Source: Mangrovimonas xylaniphaga (GTDB taxonomy: Bacteria > Bacteroidota > Bacteroidia > Flavobacteriales > Flavobacteriaceae). Taken from it: a stretch of 64,000 nt of DNA. Under the pieces are notes generated by a model that saw nothing but the letters and a program-made list of their open reading frames with translations, did not search any database and was not told the origin of the DNA. Each line of letters begins with the position of its first letter. The first letter of the stretch is position 1. Of the stretch, positions 33,684 to 42,469 are shown one piece after another. The stretch lies in contig NZ_LBIP01000013.1 in the NCBI RefSeq assembly GCF_001280435.1, positions 1,736,001 to 1,800,000 on the forward strand. The letters are read 5' to 3'. The position numbers were made by a program, and so were the translations under genes.

Positions 33684-34428
33684 AATGAGACATTCGTTTT
33701 TTTATAAGTCTCAAAAAAGCTTCTTTTTTTCTAGTGGAAACATTTATGATGCTATCATTGTCCATGGTAACAAAACCACTTTTGTTATAGGATTTTATAT
33801 GGTTTATGTTTATCAGAAATGAATTGTGAACTCTGAAAAAGGAGCCATGCGGAAGAAGTTCTTCATAATATTTAAGTGGTTTAGATACATGTATCTTTTG
33901 GTCTTTAATATAAATAAAAGTATAACTGGTATCAGCTTCACAGTAAAGAATATTATTCGTTTCTATAACCAAAAAGCCTTCCGAAGTGGGTATGGTTATC
34001 TTTTTTGAAGTATCGTTTGCTTTCAAGTTGTAAAGCAATGTTTGCATTTGAGATTCCAAAGTCCTGTTTGAAAGCCCTTTTTTTAATCTGTTTAGCACAT
34101 GTGTAAAATCATCCTCATCGATTGGTTTTAGTAAGTAGTCAAAGGCACTGTATTTAAAAGCCTTAATTGCAAATTGCTCATAGGCTGTAGTAAAAATGAT
34201 GTTGAAATTCACACTGTTTAGTGCCTCTAAAAAATCAAAACCAGTTTTTCCATTTATTTGGATATCCAAAAAAACAAGGTCAGGGTTAACTTTATCTATT
34301 AGGATTAGGGCGTTTTCTACTGTATTACAGGTGGCAACCACCTCCAAAACTTCAGGATGTTTGGAAGTAAGATAGTTTAATCTATCAATACAATGTTGTT
34401 CGTCATCAACTATAAGCGCCTTAATCAT
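33682..34428 (-). CDS. LytTR-family response regulator
   Basis: The 248-aa protein has a receiver domain (about 1-120) with acceptor Asp in VFLDIQINGKTG (about residue 54), Thr in FTTAYE and Lys in LLKPID. The LytTR DNA-binding domain (about 145-245) includes ITIPTSEGFLVIETNNILYCEA, FFRVHNSFLININHI and the terminal RKKEAFLRLIKKR. It is transcribed with the upstream LytS-type kinase, whose stop lies one base before its start. Partner and target are inferred from this arrangement. Confidence 0.92.
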   Translation of the reverse strand: MIKALIVDDEQHCIDRLNYLTSKHPEVLEVVATCNTVENALILIDKVNPDLVFLDIQINGKTGFDFLEALNSVNFNIIFTTAYEQFAIKAFKYSAFDYLLKPIDEDDFTHVLNRLKKGLSNRTLESQMQTLLYNLKANDTSKKITIPTSEGFLVIETNNILYCEADTSYTFIYIKDQKIHVSKPLKYYEELLPHGSFFRVHNSFLININHIKSYNKSGFVTMDNDSIINVSTRKKEAFLRLIKKRMSH

Positions 34429-34429
34429 T

Positions 34430-36493
34430 TTAAAAAGCTAATTGTAAGGGAATAGAAACTTTTACTAGAGTTCCTTGTCTTTTGTCAATAATTTCTACAC
34501 TCCCATTTGTGTTTTTTTGTTTATTCAGTATGTCTATTCTGCTCTTGGTTATTTTGGTTCCCAAAGATGTTTTATTAATTTCTTTTTCTGCGATTGTTTT
34601 TTCTACTCTCCCAACTCCATTATCTTCAACAGTACATATGATAATGTTGTTTTCCTTTGTAAAGCTTATATTTATCATTCCATCATTGTCCTTTTCCTTA
34701 AAACCATGAACGATACTGTTTTCAATAAATGGTTGCAGGATTAATGGGGGAATTAAAGTGTTCTTGGGGTCTATGTTTTTATCGATGTTTATTGAATAGG
34801 AGAATTTGTTGTTAAATCTTCGTTTCTCAATATCTAGGTAATTCTCTAAAATAGCTAAGTCTTCATCGAGAGGGACAAGTTCTTTTTCTGAGTTTTCCAG
34901 AATTTGCCTTATGAGTTTAGAAAATTTACTGAGATAGTTGATGGCAGACTCTTTATCATTTTTTAGGACATAGTCACTAATGGAGTTGAGTGAATTAAAT
35001 ATAAAGTGGGGGTTCATTTGAGACCTCAAAGCTTTAAGTTCAGTTTCGGTAATTAAAGCTTTAGTAATTACCTCTTTTCGCCGTTTATATAACAGAAAGC
35101 TGACAATAATTAAAAGAATAAGTATGCTGCTACCTGCTATAGTAATCTTTTTTAATAATTTTTCGTGTGTGAGGTTTGCCAATGAATTGGCCTGTTCAAT
35201 TTCATGGCTAGAATTAAGTTGGGCTAGTTTTTTTTGATATTTAAATTCCGATTCAAGCTTGGCTATTTCAGCCTTTTTTTCAGACATAGAAAAACTGTCT
35301 TTAAGTCTTTCAGCTTGAACTTTTATATCGTAGGCCTTTTTGTAGTTGGCTTGTAGTTGATTAACTTTAGCTAGTTCATCTAGGATTTGGATTTGAAAAT
35401 CTAAATTATCATTGTTGTTAAGGTCAAGCGCTATTTGGAAATTCCCTTGAGCATCGTCCAATAGTTTTTTATCGCCTATATATTCATATTTTTTTAGGTA
35501 ATTATCTCCAATGGCAGAGAACACTATTGATAAACTATTCTTGTTTCCTAGGTCTTGATATATGAGTTTTGTTTTATTTAGGTATTCCAAACTTTTGGAA
35601 TAGTTTTTAAGTGATGTATGGGCAATGCCTATGTTGGTGAGTGCATTGGCCATTCCCTCCTTGTTGCCTATTTCTGTCATTATCATATAGGCTTTATTGT
35701 AAAAATCTATAGCTTCCCTGGGCTTGTCCATTGAGTCGAAAATATTACCTAAGCTATTATAGGTGTTGGCAACTCCTATGGGGTAATTTAATCTTTCATA
35801 TACTTTTTGGGCATCATTTTGGTAGTCAATAGCAAGGGGATGATTTCCAAGTTTATTGAGTAATATGCCTATATTGGCTAATGTACTTCCATAGTCAAAA
35901 GAATTATTTAGGTTTAGCCTATCATATAGTTTTAATGCTTTTAGATAAGTGTCTAAGGCTTCAGAATATTTTGACCGATACATTAAATTGATCCCAATAC
36001 TATTTAGCATTTTGGCCATTAGAAAGCTGTCCTTTTCTTTTTCAAAAATCTCAAAGGCTTGAAGGTTGCATTCATTGGCTCTCAGGTAATCTGAATTTCC
36101 AAAGTAAATCAAACCTTTGTTAAATGTTGTTTTGGCAACGCCAACTAAATTGGCACTTTCCTTATGTATTTCAATAGCTTTATCATACATTAACAAAGCC
36201 ATGGAGTCATTAGATAGCGCATGGTAATTGGTTCCTTTGTTTTGGTAAGCAAATGCCAAGCCTTTTGAAGATTTTAATTTTTTAGCTAGCTCTATAGCTT
36301 TGTCGCTAAGTTCTAATCCCTTTTCTGGATTTATTAAGTGATTTTCGTAGGAAAGGTTGTTTAAAATATTTAGCCGGTTTTCATCAGGGATATCACTTTC
36401 TGATAATTCAATATTGAGCGAGTCAATAATTTCCTGTTGTGGGAGAGCAGGAATACAAAATGTAAGAAATATGCTTAAAAGTACAAATCTCAT
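34430..36493 (-). CDS. TPR-containing LytS-type sensor histidine kinase
   Basis: The 687-aa protein has a signal peptide (about 1-18, ending ALPQQ). Around nine TPR motifs follow (about 40-400; for example ALLMYDKAIEIHKES, ALDTYLKALKLYDRL). A coiled coil, a transmembrane helix (about 450-470) and a His_kinase/HATPase domain complete it: LRSQMNPHFIFNSLNSI (phospho-His), PLILQPFIENSIVHGF and EDNGVGR. Periplasmic TPRs with a LytS kinase are a Bacteroidetes specialty. It forms a unit with the LytTR regulator. It is divergent from a small operon of secreted proteins, a plausible target. Confidence 0.92.
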   Translation of the reverse strand: MRFVLLSIFLTFCIPALPQQEIIDSLNIELSESDIPDENRLNILNNLSYENHLINPEKGLELSDKAIELAKKLKSSKGLAFAYQNKGTNYHALSNDSMALLMYDKAIEIHKESANLVGVAKTTFNKGLIYFGNSDYLRANECNLQAFEIFEKEKDSFLMAKMLNSIGINLMYRSKYSEALDTYLKALKLYDRLNLNNSFDYGSTLANIGILLNKLGNHPLAIDYQNDAQKVYERLNYPIGVANTYNSLGNIFDSMDKPREAIDFYNKAYMIMTEIGNKEGMANALTNIGIAHTSLKNYSKSLEYLNKTKLIYQDLGNKNSLSIVFSAIGDNYLKKYEYIGDKKLLDDAQGNFQIALDLNNNDNLDFQIQILDELAKVNQLQANYKKAYDIKVQAERLKDSFSMSEKKAEIAKLESEFKYQKKLAQLNSSHEIEQANSLANLTHEKLLKKITIAGSSILILLIIVSFLLYKRRKEVITKALITETELKALRSQMNPHFIFNSLNSISDYVLKNDKESAINYLSKFSKLIRQILENSEKELVPLDEDLAILENYLDIEKRRFNNKFSYSINIDKNIDPKNTLIPPLILQPFIENSIVHGFKEKDNDGMINISFTKENNIIICTVEDNGVGRVEKTIAEKEINKTSLGTKITKSRIDILNKQKNTNGSVEIIDKRQGTLVKVSIPLQLAF

Positions 36494-36605
36494 GTAATTG
36501 GTTGGTTGATAGCGATTTAAAAGTAGTGTTTTTTATGCAGAAAACGCTGGTAATCAAGCAGAAAAAAACTGAAATCCTTCGAATATAAATTGAGGCTGGT
36601 TTTTG

Positions 36606-36619
36606 CTTATAGCTATAAG
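36606..36619. promoter_or_regulatory. 14-bp perfect palindrome between divergent genes
   Basis: CTTATAGCTATAAG is a perfect inverted repeat lying 39 bp before the start of the 36658 gene and 113 bp before the kinase gene. It may be an operator; LytTR sites are usually direct repeats, so the regulator is unclear. Confidence 0.35.
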
Positions 36620-36657
36620 TAGTTTTATTGACAATTCTGAAATTAAAGCTATGAGTT

Positions 36658-37071
36658 ATGAGAAATCTATTCCCCTTAGTAGCCCCTGTTGTTATTTTTT
36701 TAACCCCCATAGACGTTTTATCCCAAAAGCGTATCCAACAACCCTCAAATTCTGGAATTGAAAGTGCCGACAAGTTTGTGGCCAAATCCTTTGAAATTTA
36801 TGAAAATGTGTTTGTTCATGATAGCCTGACCCAAGCTGGTGCTGAGGTCCCTGATGAACTGGAAGATGCCATTTTGGAACAATCTCAACAGAATATTGAC
36901 AGCCTTTGGGAAATTTTTCCAGAGGTAGTAGATGACATTGCTAATGGTAACGGCTCATTTATGAAAAAAAGCAGAGCTACCTTAAACATGAGCAAGGTAA
37001 AAAAAACTTTTAGGTATTGTGGGGAATATCTAAAAGGCATATTGGTTGGTACAACTGAGGAAGAACGATGA
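36658..37071 (+). CDS. Exported small protein of unknown function
   Basis: The 137-aa protein has a signal peptide (about 1-23, ending DVLSQ). A helical middle (SADKFVAKSFEIYENVFVHDSLTQAGAEVPDELEDAILEQ) and a basic C-terminal segment with one Cys (FRYCGEYLKGILVG) follow. It has no recognised domain. It is divergent from the LytS/LytTR system and starts a run of three same-strand exported-protein genes. The 93-bp gap to the next gene leaves operon membership open. Confidence 0.65.
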   Translation: MRNLFPLVAPVVIFLTPIDVLSQKRIQQPSNSGIESADKFVAKSFEIYENVFVHDSLTQAGAEVPDELEDAILEQSQQNIDSLWEIFPEVVDDIANGNGSFMKKSRATLNMSKVKKTFRYCGEYLKGILVGTTEEER

Positions 37072-37164
37072 TTTTGAAGCAGTATGAGAAAATTATACTG
37101 CATTCCATATATGAAGAAGAAACAACTTAAACCAATTTATTAATGCTATTAATCTCTTTTTATT

Positions 37165-38286
37165 ATGAAAACAAAACAATTACTTTTAAGAGTAGTGCTG
37201 TGTACTACTTTGTTATTAACCTCTTTTACTTATGCTAAAACTTGGCGGGTAAACAACCAATCTAATTTTGATGGGGCTTCAACCTTTGGGGATAATTTTG
37301 GTGGGACTCCTAGTTATCCGGTGTTTAAGGAAATTGAGCAAGCGGTTACTTATCCTAATGTGGTGGCAGGGGATACATTGCATGTGGAAGGTTCTATTGC
37401 AGTATATGCTAATGCAGATATTACTAAGCAGTTAGTTATTATAGGGCCTGGTTATTTTTTAACCGAAAATCCCAATGTATCCAACAATACACTTGATGCT
37501 AAAATAGAACGTATTTATTTTAAATCAGGTTCAGAAAATTCACAAATTATTGGAATGAATGTAATAACTCAAGGTAGTTCTTTTAGTGGGAAAATTTATG
37601 TAAATGTTAATGGTATCACTATTAAACGTTGTAGAATAGCTCGAAACATAGAATTTGCACGTGAATTAGTGGATGTCTATATTCTTCAAAACTTTTTTTC
37701 AAATAATTATAATACAAATGCATTAAATATTGATGGTTCTAGTTTTTTTGTGCCACCGCAAGAAATTGTATTTAATAATAATATTTGCCAAAAAAGGTTG
37801 ATTTGGTCAGGGAATTGGGGTATGGGGACTATTACGGAGTGCAATAACAATGTGTTTGATGGCCCTGTCAATGAGTTAAGTTTGGAATTTAATACTGGGT
37901 CCTTCCAAAATAACATCTTGAAAGCAGCCGGTATTGTCGCGAATATCAATAGTGGTACCAATAACAATGTGCAGTACAATACCGTGTCCAACGCTACTGT
38001 GTTTGAAGGGACTTTAGGTAATGTTTACGTTCCCAATATGGTGAACTTGTTCATAGATGAGGGGCGGACTACAGATGGAGCCTATCAATTAAAGGCTAGT
38101 TCTACCTACAATGAAACAGGAAGCGATGGTGCAGAGCGTGGAGCGTTTGGAGGGGTTGCGGTATCTAATCGTTATAACCTGTCTGGGTTAGGAGCCATCC
38201 CTGTGATTTATCGAGTGGCTACTCCTGGAGTTTCAGAGGCGGATACTGGGCTTTCAGTAACCCTTAAAGCAAGAACCAATAACTAA
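37165..38286 (+). CDS. Secreted, probably parallel-beta-helix protein
   Basis: The 373-aa protein has a signal peptide (about 1-24, ending FTYAK). The region about 60-310 contains Asn-rich turns at regular spacing (FNNNICQ, CNNNVFDG, FQNNILKA, VQYNTVSN) typical of right-handed parallel beta-helices found in adhesins and polysaccharide-binding proteins. No catalytic motif of polysaccharide lyases is visible. It has no sorting domain of its own. The stop is 7 nt before the next gene, which does carry a T9SS domain, so the two are probably co-translated partners. Confidence 0.75.
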   Translation: MKTKQLLLRVVLCTTLLLTSFTYAKTWRVNNQSNFDGASTFGDNFGGTPSYPVFKEIEQAVTYPNVVAGDTLHVEGSIAVYANADITKQLVIIGPGYFLTENPNVSNNTLDAKIERIYFKSGSENSQIIGMNVITQGSSFSGKIYVNVNGITIKRCRIARNIEFARELVDVYILQNFFSNNYNTNALNIDGSSFFVPPQEIVFNNNICQKRLIWSGNWGMGTITECNNNVFDGPVNELSLEFNTGSFQNNILKAAGIVANINSGTNNNVQYNTVSNATVFEGTLGNVYVPNMVNLFIDEGRTTDGAYQLKASSTYNETGSDGAERGAFGGVAVSNRYNLSGLGAIPVIYRVATPGVSEADTGLSVTLKARTNN

Positions 38287-38293
38287 TAGAGCT

Positions 38294-39055
38294 ATGAAAA
38301 AGATTGTTTTAACTAGTCTATTATTAGTGGCTATAACATTAGGTATTGAAGCGCAATCCAATGTTACCCATGTTGAGTATTTTTTGGATGAGGATATTGG
38401 AGTTGGAATGAATACTGTATTGAGTGTCACTTCGCCTAGTACAGATATTACTCAAGCTGTATTGGCAAATATCCCAGCTTCAACAACTATAGGGTACCAT
38501 AAGCTTTATATGAGGGTTAAGGATGCTAATGGAAATTGGAGTCATACCATTAGAAAAAATATTGAAGTCTATGAGAATCCTGACAGCGAGATTGTTGCTT
38601 TAGAGTTCTTTTTTGGTGATGATTTGGGGTTTGGCAACAATACTGTTGTTAATTTAAATGAGTCAAAAGATGAGATCACAAAAAGCTTTAATGTTCCCTA
38701 TACTCCGTTGACATATAACTTTGAAGATGTGCTTTACGTACGGGTAAAGGATTCCAAAGGAAATTGGTCTATTACAACTGTTCTCGATGAATTAGCTGAT
38801 AATCTTGGTGTTGAAGATAATTTGAAGAGCTCAATTAGTATGTATCCAAACCCCTTTGTAGATAAGATTAACATTGGTTCATCACAAGATTTAAGTGTAC
38901 AAAGTATTCAAGTTATGGAGATGAATGGAAGGGTGATTTATAGTATTTCAGAAAATGCAACATCCTTGGATCTTGGATACCTTTCTCAAGGGCTATATTT
39001 TGTGAAATTGGAGACCAGTAAAGGAGAAGCTACCTTTAAATTGGCGAAGAAGTAA
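38294..39055 (+). CDS. Secreted protein with duplicated domain and T9SS sorting domain
   Basis: The 253-aa protein has a signal peptide (ending GIEAQ). Two copies of a roughly 80-residue domain follow, THVEYFLDEDIGVGMNTVLSV...LYMRVKDANGNWSHT and ALEFFFGDDLGFGNNTVVNL...LYVRVKDSKGNWSIT, both also found in other flavobacterial surface proteins. The C-terminal sorting domain has SMYPNPFVDKINIG and LSQGLYFVKLET...KLAKK. T9SS should bring it to the surface. It closes the run of exported genes and ends at a terminator. Confidence 0.88.
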   Translation: MKKIVLTSLLLVAITLGIEAQSNVTHVEYFLDEDIGVGMNTVLSVTSPSTDITQAVLANIPASTTIGYHKLYMRVKDANGNWSHTIRKNIEVYENPDSEIVALEFFFGDDLGFGNNTVVNLNESKDEITKSFNVPYTPLTYNFEDVLYVRVKDSKGNWSITTVLDELADNLGVEDNLKSSISMYPNPFVDKINIGSSQDLSVQSIQVMEMNGRVIYSISENATSLDLGYLSQGLYFVKLETSKGEATFKLAKK

Positions 39056-39089
39056 GGTTATTATAAATATTTAATTTTATGTGAACATT

Positions 39090-39119
39090 AATAGAGGCCA
39101 TCTTAGGGTGGTCTCTATT
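39090..39119 (+). terminator. Terminator of the secreted-protein operon
   Basis: AATAGAG pairs with CTCTATT around an inner imperfect GCCATC/GGTGGT helix; a T run follows. It ends 64 bases after the last stop codon. Confidence 0.7.
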
Positions 39120-39130
39120 TATATGACTTT

Positions 39131-41524
39131 TTAGTTGATTTGGATACGCTTCGTTTCGGAAATTAAGCTACCATCATTGCAAGTACCTTCTATAAACATC
39201 TTCAAAGTGCCAGTTTGGATATTGTCTATTTTAAAAGAAATGTTGCCCTCTGCATCTACGTGGCAATTGGGGATCCAATTCACTACACCGTATTCTTTAT
39301 AGAATTGCGTTTGATAAAACGCATATTTTGGGGTGTAGAATTTGGAGGGCGTGCTGAAGGTAAGTGGAATGTTAAACGTTTGAAACGGACTGTTCTCATT
39401 AAAGGTAACTGAAATTTTAGGATCCGTATAAATTTTAATGACTCCAGCGCCTCCATTGACACCTTGTCCAAATCCTGATTTGTCAACAAGAATGTAATCC
39501 ACAATATCCAAACGGTATTGGTATAGAGTATTCAAATCGAACAGTCTCATGTCGTCCAAGTATACCACAGGACTATTGTTGGTTCCAGAAGCTGCCGAAG
39601 GATTGATAATATCAAGTTGCCCATTGTTTTGGTAGACCCTAAACCCCTTGGTTTGTATGTAGGAGGCAAAATCCATATAAGACCTGCGTAGGTTATCATC
39701 AAAGACATCAATTTTGCCATGCTGCTGCTGGCTCAGCTGCTCTTTACGACTGTCCTTTTTTCTAACCGAAAGCACGATTTCATTCAATTGTTCCACACCA
39801 CTCCAGGAGTTGATCAAAAACGCTTGTGAGTTATTGGAGTTAAAACTGACGGGTTGTTTTAAAGGTTCTATTTTAATATGCTTCTCCAAATCAGGAATTT
39901 TGGAAGGCGAAAACTCTAAAAACAAATGGGGTTTTATTCCTGAGTTTTTTCGGTTCAGTTCTACAAAACGCAATTGTTCTTTGTCCAGTGGATAAAGACC
40001 TTGTTTTTTAAAATAGGTATTGCTGGCATTTAGTTCAAAGGTTTCAAAATCATTGTTGGTAATGGGGAACATGGCAAAGGTATTGGACTTCGATTGGTTG
40101 ATGTGCGCTTTAACGGTGATGCCTTGTTCAAAAGAATATTTTGCATTGGGAGGATGGTTGAAGATCTGTCGCCAATTATAACTGCTCCATCCTTGGGTAA
40201 GCAAAAGATTGTCCAACTCAAACTCTTTTTGTCTATTAATATCTGAAAAATAGTAATGGGCATTTTCAATGAATCCTTTTACAAAGGGTTGTAAATACAG
40301 TGCAGAAATAATGTTTTGATGGTGTTGGTAGGATTTGGTTTCGGTAGGCAAAACGGATACACTGAAATTATTAAAAGCTTTTGGGTTGACAGTTTTAATT
40401 GGAATTTTTATCAGCGTTGAATCTTCGTCTTTTTGGAAATTTGCTTCTTCAGATTTTACGAACTGAACCCCTTCATATTTAAAATAAAGGCGTTCCAGGA
40501 TTGGATTGCCTTCTTCATCAAATAAGGTTAAAATATTCATGCCTTTGAAAAGGTCTTTGTGAGGGATTAGAGTTAGGATTTCTGTAGCATCTGTAAATTG
40601 AATGCCAATGGTTTTAAGATCATGCCCATTGTGAACCATTAAAGTATAAGGTTTGTTTTTAATGAATTTAAAGGTATCTGTATTGGTGTTGAACCTTAAA
40701 ATGATTTTGTCGGTGAGTTTGTTTAAGGTCATGGCAATGCCAAAAGGTTCAGATGGCGGCAATGGTTGAATTTGTGTAATCTCTTGCGTTTTAACTCTTA
40801 CTTTGTAGAAAGTGCCATGGTCAGGAGTGAGCGCAAATTTTCCAATGCCAAATTGATTGGTTCCCATACTGCCCAGGCTTTGGTTATTGGAATCCAAAAG
40901 CTCAAAAGTGGTATTGGGCAGTCCAAGTCCTAAAGTGTCTTTTATAACAATACCGATAGTGTTTGGCGTGTTGGCCACCAAATGGCCTCCTTCTGGCAAT
41001 AATTGAATATCGAGATGTGAGGAAACTAGAGGAGGTGGTGTGGTTTCGTTGGCATCAATGATGGAGATGCCCTGAACATAAAAATTCTGCTCGTCAAAGT
41101 TTTTCATCCAATTGGTGTAGGCGTGAAAGTTGTAATTACCCGAGGAAAATTGTTCATCCACAAAAAAGCTTCCATAGCAAACCCCATTTTGAGCCAATAG
41201 CATTTTATTCTTTATGATGTTACTTTCATTGTCAACAATAGCACAATACACATTGGTGGTTGCTGTAGACAACTGTTTACTGTTCTTGTCGAAAACATAC
41301 ACCGTAAAGGCTAGAGTTTCTCCTTTGATATATGTGGATTTGTTCAGATGCGCATAGGCAATCTCTCTCGGCAATTGGGTATGGGTTGTAAAGGATTCTG
41401 CAATATGCTTTATTTGAGAAGATTCTTGGGAATAAGAAGAAACGAATGAAAGCAAGCAAAGAAGCCAAATGATGTAGGTAATATTGTAAACGGCTTTGGC
41501 TTTTATTTGTCGGTTTTGAAGCAT
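39131..41524 (-). CDS. MG2 / TonB-plug-like surface protein
   Basis: The 797-aa protein has a signal segment (about 14-32, ending SSYSQ) and an MG2 domain (about 45-145; AYAHLNKSTYIKGETLAFTVYVFD, SSGNYNFHAYTNWM), as in alpha-2-macroglobulin-like proteins. A beta-rich middle follows. Near the C-terminus is a TonB-receptor plug motif (GVNGGAGVIKIYTDP, about 695-715), followed by FNIPLTFSTPSKFYTPKYAFYQ. This is a Bacteroidetes family seen next to SusC-like transport systems. It may act at the outer membrane, substrate unknown. No SusC/SusD partner lies in this window. The start could be at a later Met; the first ATG is used. Confidence 0.85.
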   Translation of the reverse strand: MLQNRQIKAKAVYNITYIIWLLCLLSFVSSYSQESSQIKHIAESFTTHTQLPREIAYAHLNKSTYIKGETLAFTVYVFDKNSKQLSTATTNVYCAIVDNESNIIKNKMLLAQNGVCYGSFFVDEQFSSGNYNFHAYTNWMKNFDEQNFYVQGISIIDANETTPPPLVSSHLDIQLLPEGGHLVANTPNTIGIVIKDTLGLGLPNTTFELLDSNNQSLGSMGTNQFGIGKFALTPDHGTFYKVRVKTQEITQIQPLPPSEPFGIAMTLNKLTDKIILRFNTNTDTFKFIKNKPYTLMVHNGHDLKTIGIQFTDATEILTLIPHKDLFKGMNILTLFDEEGNPILERLYFKYEGVQFVKSEEANFQKDEDSTLIKIPIKTVNPKAFNNFSVSVLPTETKSYQHHQNIISALYLQPFVKGFIENAHYYFSDINRQKEFELDNLLLTQGWSSYNWRQIFNHPPNAKYSFEQGITVKAHINQSKSNTFAMFPITNNDFETFELNASNTYFKKQGLYPLDKEQLRFVELNRKNSGIKPHLFLEFSPSKIPDLEKHIKIEPLKQPVSFNSNNSQAFLINSWSGVEQLNEIVLSVRKKDSRKEQLSQQQHGKIDVFDDNLRRSYMDFASYIQTKGFRVYQNNGQLDIINPSAASGTNNSPVVYLDDMRLFDLNTLYQYRLDIVDYILVDKSGFGQGVNGGAGVIKIYTDPKISVTFNENSPFQTFNIPLTFSTPSKFYTPKYAFYQTQFYKEYGVVNWIPNCHVDAEGNISFKIDNIQTGTLKMFIEGTCNDGSLISETKRIQIN

Positions 41525-41580
41525 TTAAACTTAGGTGTGTTGATAACTTCAAGTTAAAGATTTTATTAATGATAAGGCAT

Positions 41581-41613
41581 AAAAAAAGAGATTAGCATAC
41601 AACTAATCTCTTT
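41581..41613 (-). terminator. Terminator of the small Cys-rich gene
   Basis: On the minus strand AAAGAGATTAG (41613-41603) pairs with CTAATCTCTTT (41595-41585) and is followed by a T tract. It lies 27 bases after the stop codon of the 58-aa gene, which supports that gene being transcribed. Confidence 0.85.
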
Positions 41614-41640
41614 CGTATTGTTAAAGGAGGTCCTAGGAAA

Positions 41641-41817
41641 CTAAGCCACCTTTTTAAGCAAATCAAAACAAGGGCACTTTTTGCAACGCTTGTTTTCTCC
41701 CTTTTTATATTTCTTGCAACAACTGCTTTTTACCTTATCGGCATTAATGATGCCTGATTCGTGCAGCTGCTTTATCGCTTCTTTCTTTTTTTGCTTTTTG
41801 TCTTTTTTCTTGCCCAA
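41641..41817 (-). CDS. Small Lys/Cys-rich protein (58 aa, TTG start)
   Basis: An open frame of 58 codons has no ATG. Translation from TTG at 41817 gives (M)GKKKDKKQKKKKEAIKQL, then HESGIINADKVKSSCCKKYKKGENKRCKKCPCFDLLKKVA in fragments. A stop codon lies five codons upstream in frame, so TTG is the only plausible start. The protein has a very basic N-terminus and five Cys spaced CC-x10-C-x2-C-x-C, fit for a metal site. The shape is like small flavobacterial KKCPCFDL proteins of unknown role. It is followed by a strong terminator. The gene lies 76 bases downstream of ferritin, so a link to iron is possible but unproven. Confidence 0.6.
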   Translation of the reverse strand: MGKKKDKKQKKKEAIKQLHESGIINADKVKSSCCKKYKKGENKRCKKCPCFDLLKKVA

Positions 41818-41893
41818 AACAAATAATAACTATTTCAAAACGAGGGCGAAAATACTTATTTTAAATAAATCTAAATAAGATTTAATGTTAAAA

Positions 41894-42412
41894 TTATTCA
41901 GGTGTTTCGGCAGCGGCTGTACTTACGTTCAATTGTTGGATGTCGCGATCGAACAAATACAAGCCTCCCTTATCGTTCCCAATCATGTTTATTTTGTCCA
42001 AAATAGTTCTTGCAACCGCTTCTTCCTCTATCTGTTCAGATACATACCATTGAAGGAAATTATGTGTGGCATAGTCCTTTTCCTGAAGAGTGATATGTAC
42101 CAATTCGTTGATGCTTTCAGAAACAAATATTTCATGTTCATATAGCTTTTCAAACATTTCCTTGAACGAATTAAAGGTCACATTAGGCGCCTTTAATGCC
42201 GATACCTGGGCATGGCCGCCACGTTCGTTTACAAAACGTACCAATTTCAACATGTGCATACGTTCTTCATCGGATTGATCGTACATAAAATTGGCTACTC
42301 CTTCCAGGCCTTTTACCTCTGCCCAACAGGCCATGGCCAAATAAATTTGCGAGGATTCGGCTTCAATGCGTATTTGATCATTAAGAGCCTTTTCTATAGA
42401 TTTTGATAACAT
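41894..42412 (-). CDS. ftnA: Ferritin (FtnA-type)
   Basis: The 172-aa non-haem ferritin has the ferroxidase residues visible: Glu17 in IRIEAESSQIY, Tyr24, Glu50 and His53 in SDEERMHML, the E-helix Glu in LYEHE, and Gln in YVSEQIEEE. It forms 24-subunit shells that oxidise and store Fe(II) as a mineral in the cytoplasm. The minus-strand TAACTTTG (42436-42429), 17 bases before the start, is a good -7 box. No Fur-like site is obvious. Length and helices are complete. Confidence 0.95.
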   Translation of the reverse strand: MLSKSIEKALNDQIRIEAESSQIYLAMACWAEVKGLEGVANFMYDQSDEERMHMLKLVRFVNERGGHAQVSALKAPNVTFNSFKEMFEKLYEHEIFVSESINELVHITLQEKDYATHNFLQWYVSEQIEEEAVARTILDKINMIGNDKGGLYLFDRDIQQLNVSTAAAETPE

Positions 42413-42469
42413 AAGCTTCGTTTTTTACCAAAGTTAGCTATAAAACTCTTAGGATTTAAACATTCTTGC

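Noticed and set aside
39131-41524. TonB-dependent receptor (SusC)
   Set aside because: A plug-like motif is present but the 22-strand barrel is missing and the N-terminal half is MG2-like, so it is not a transporter.
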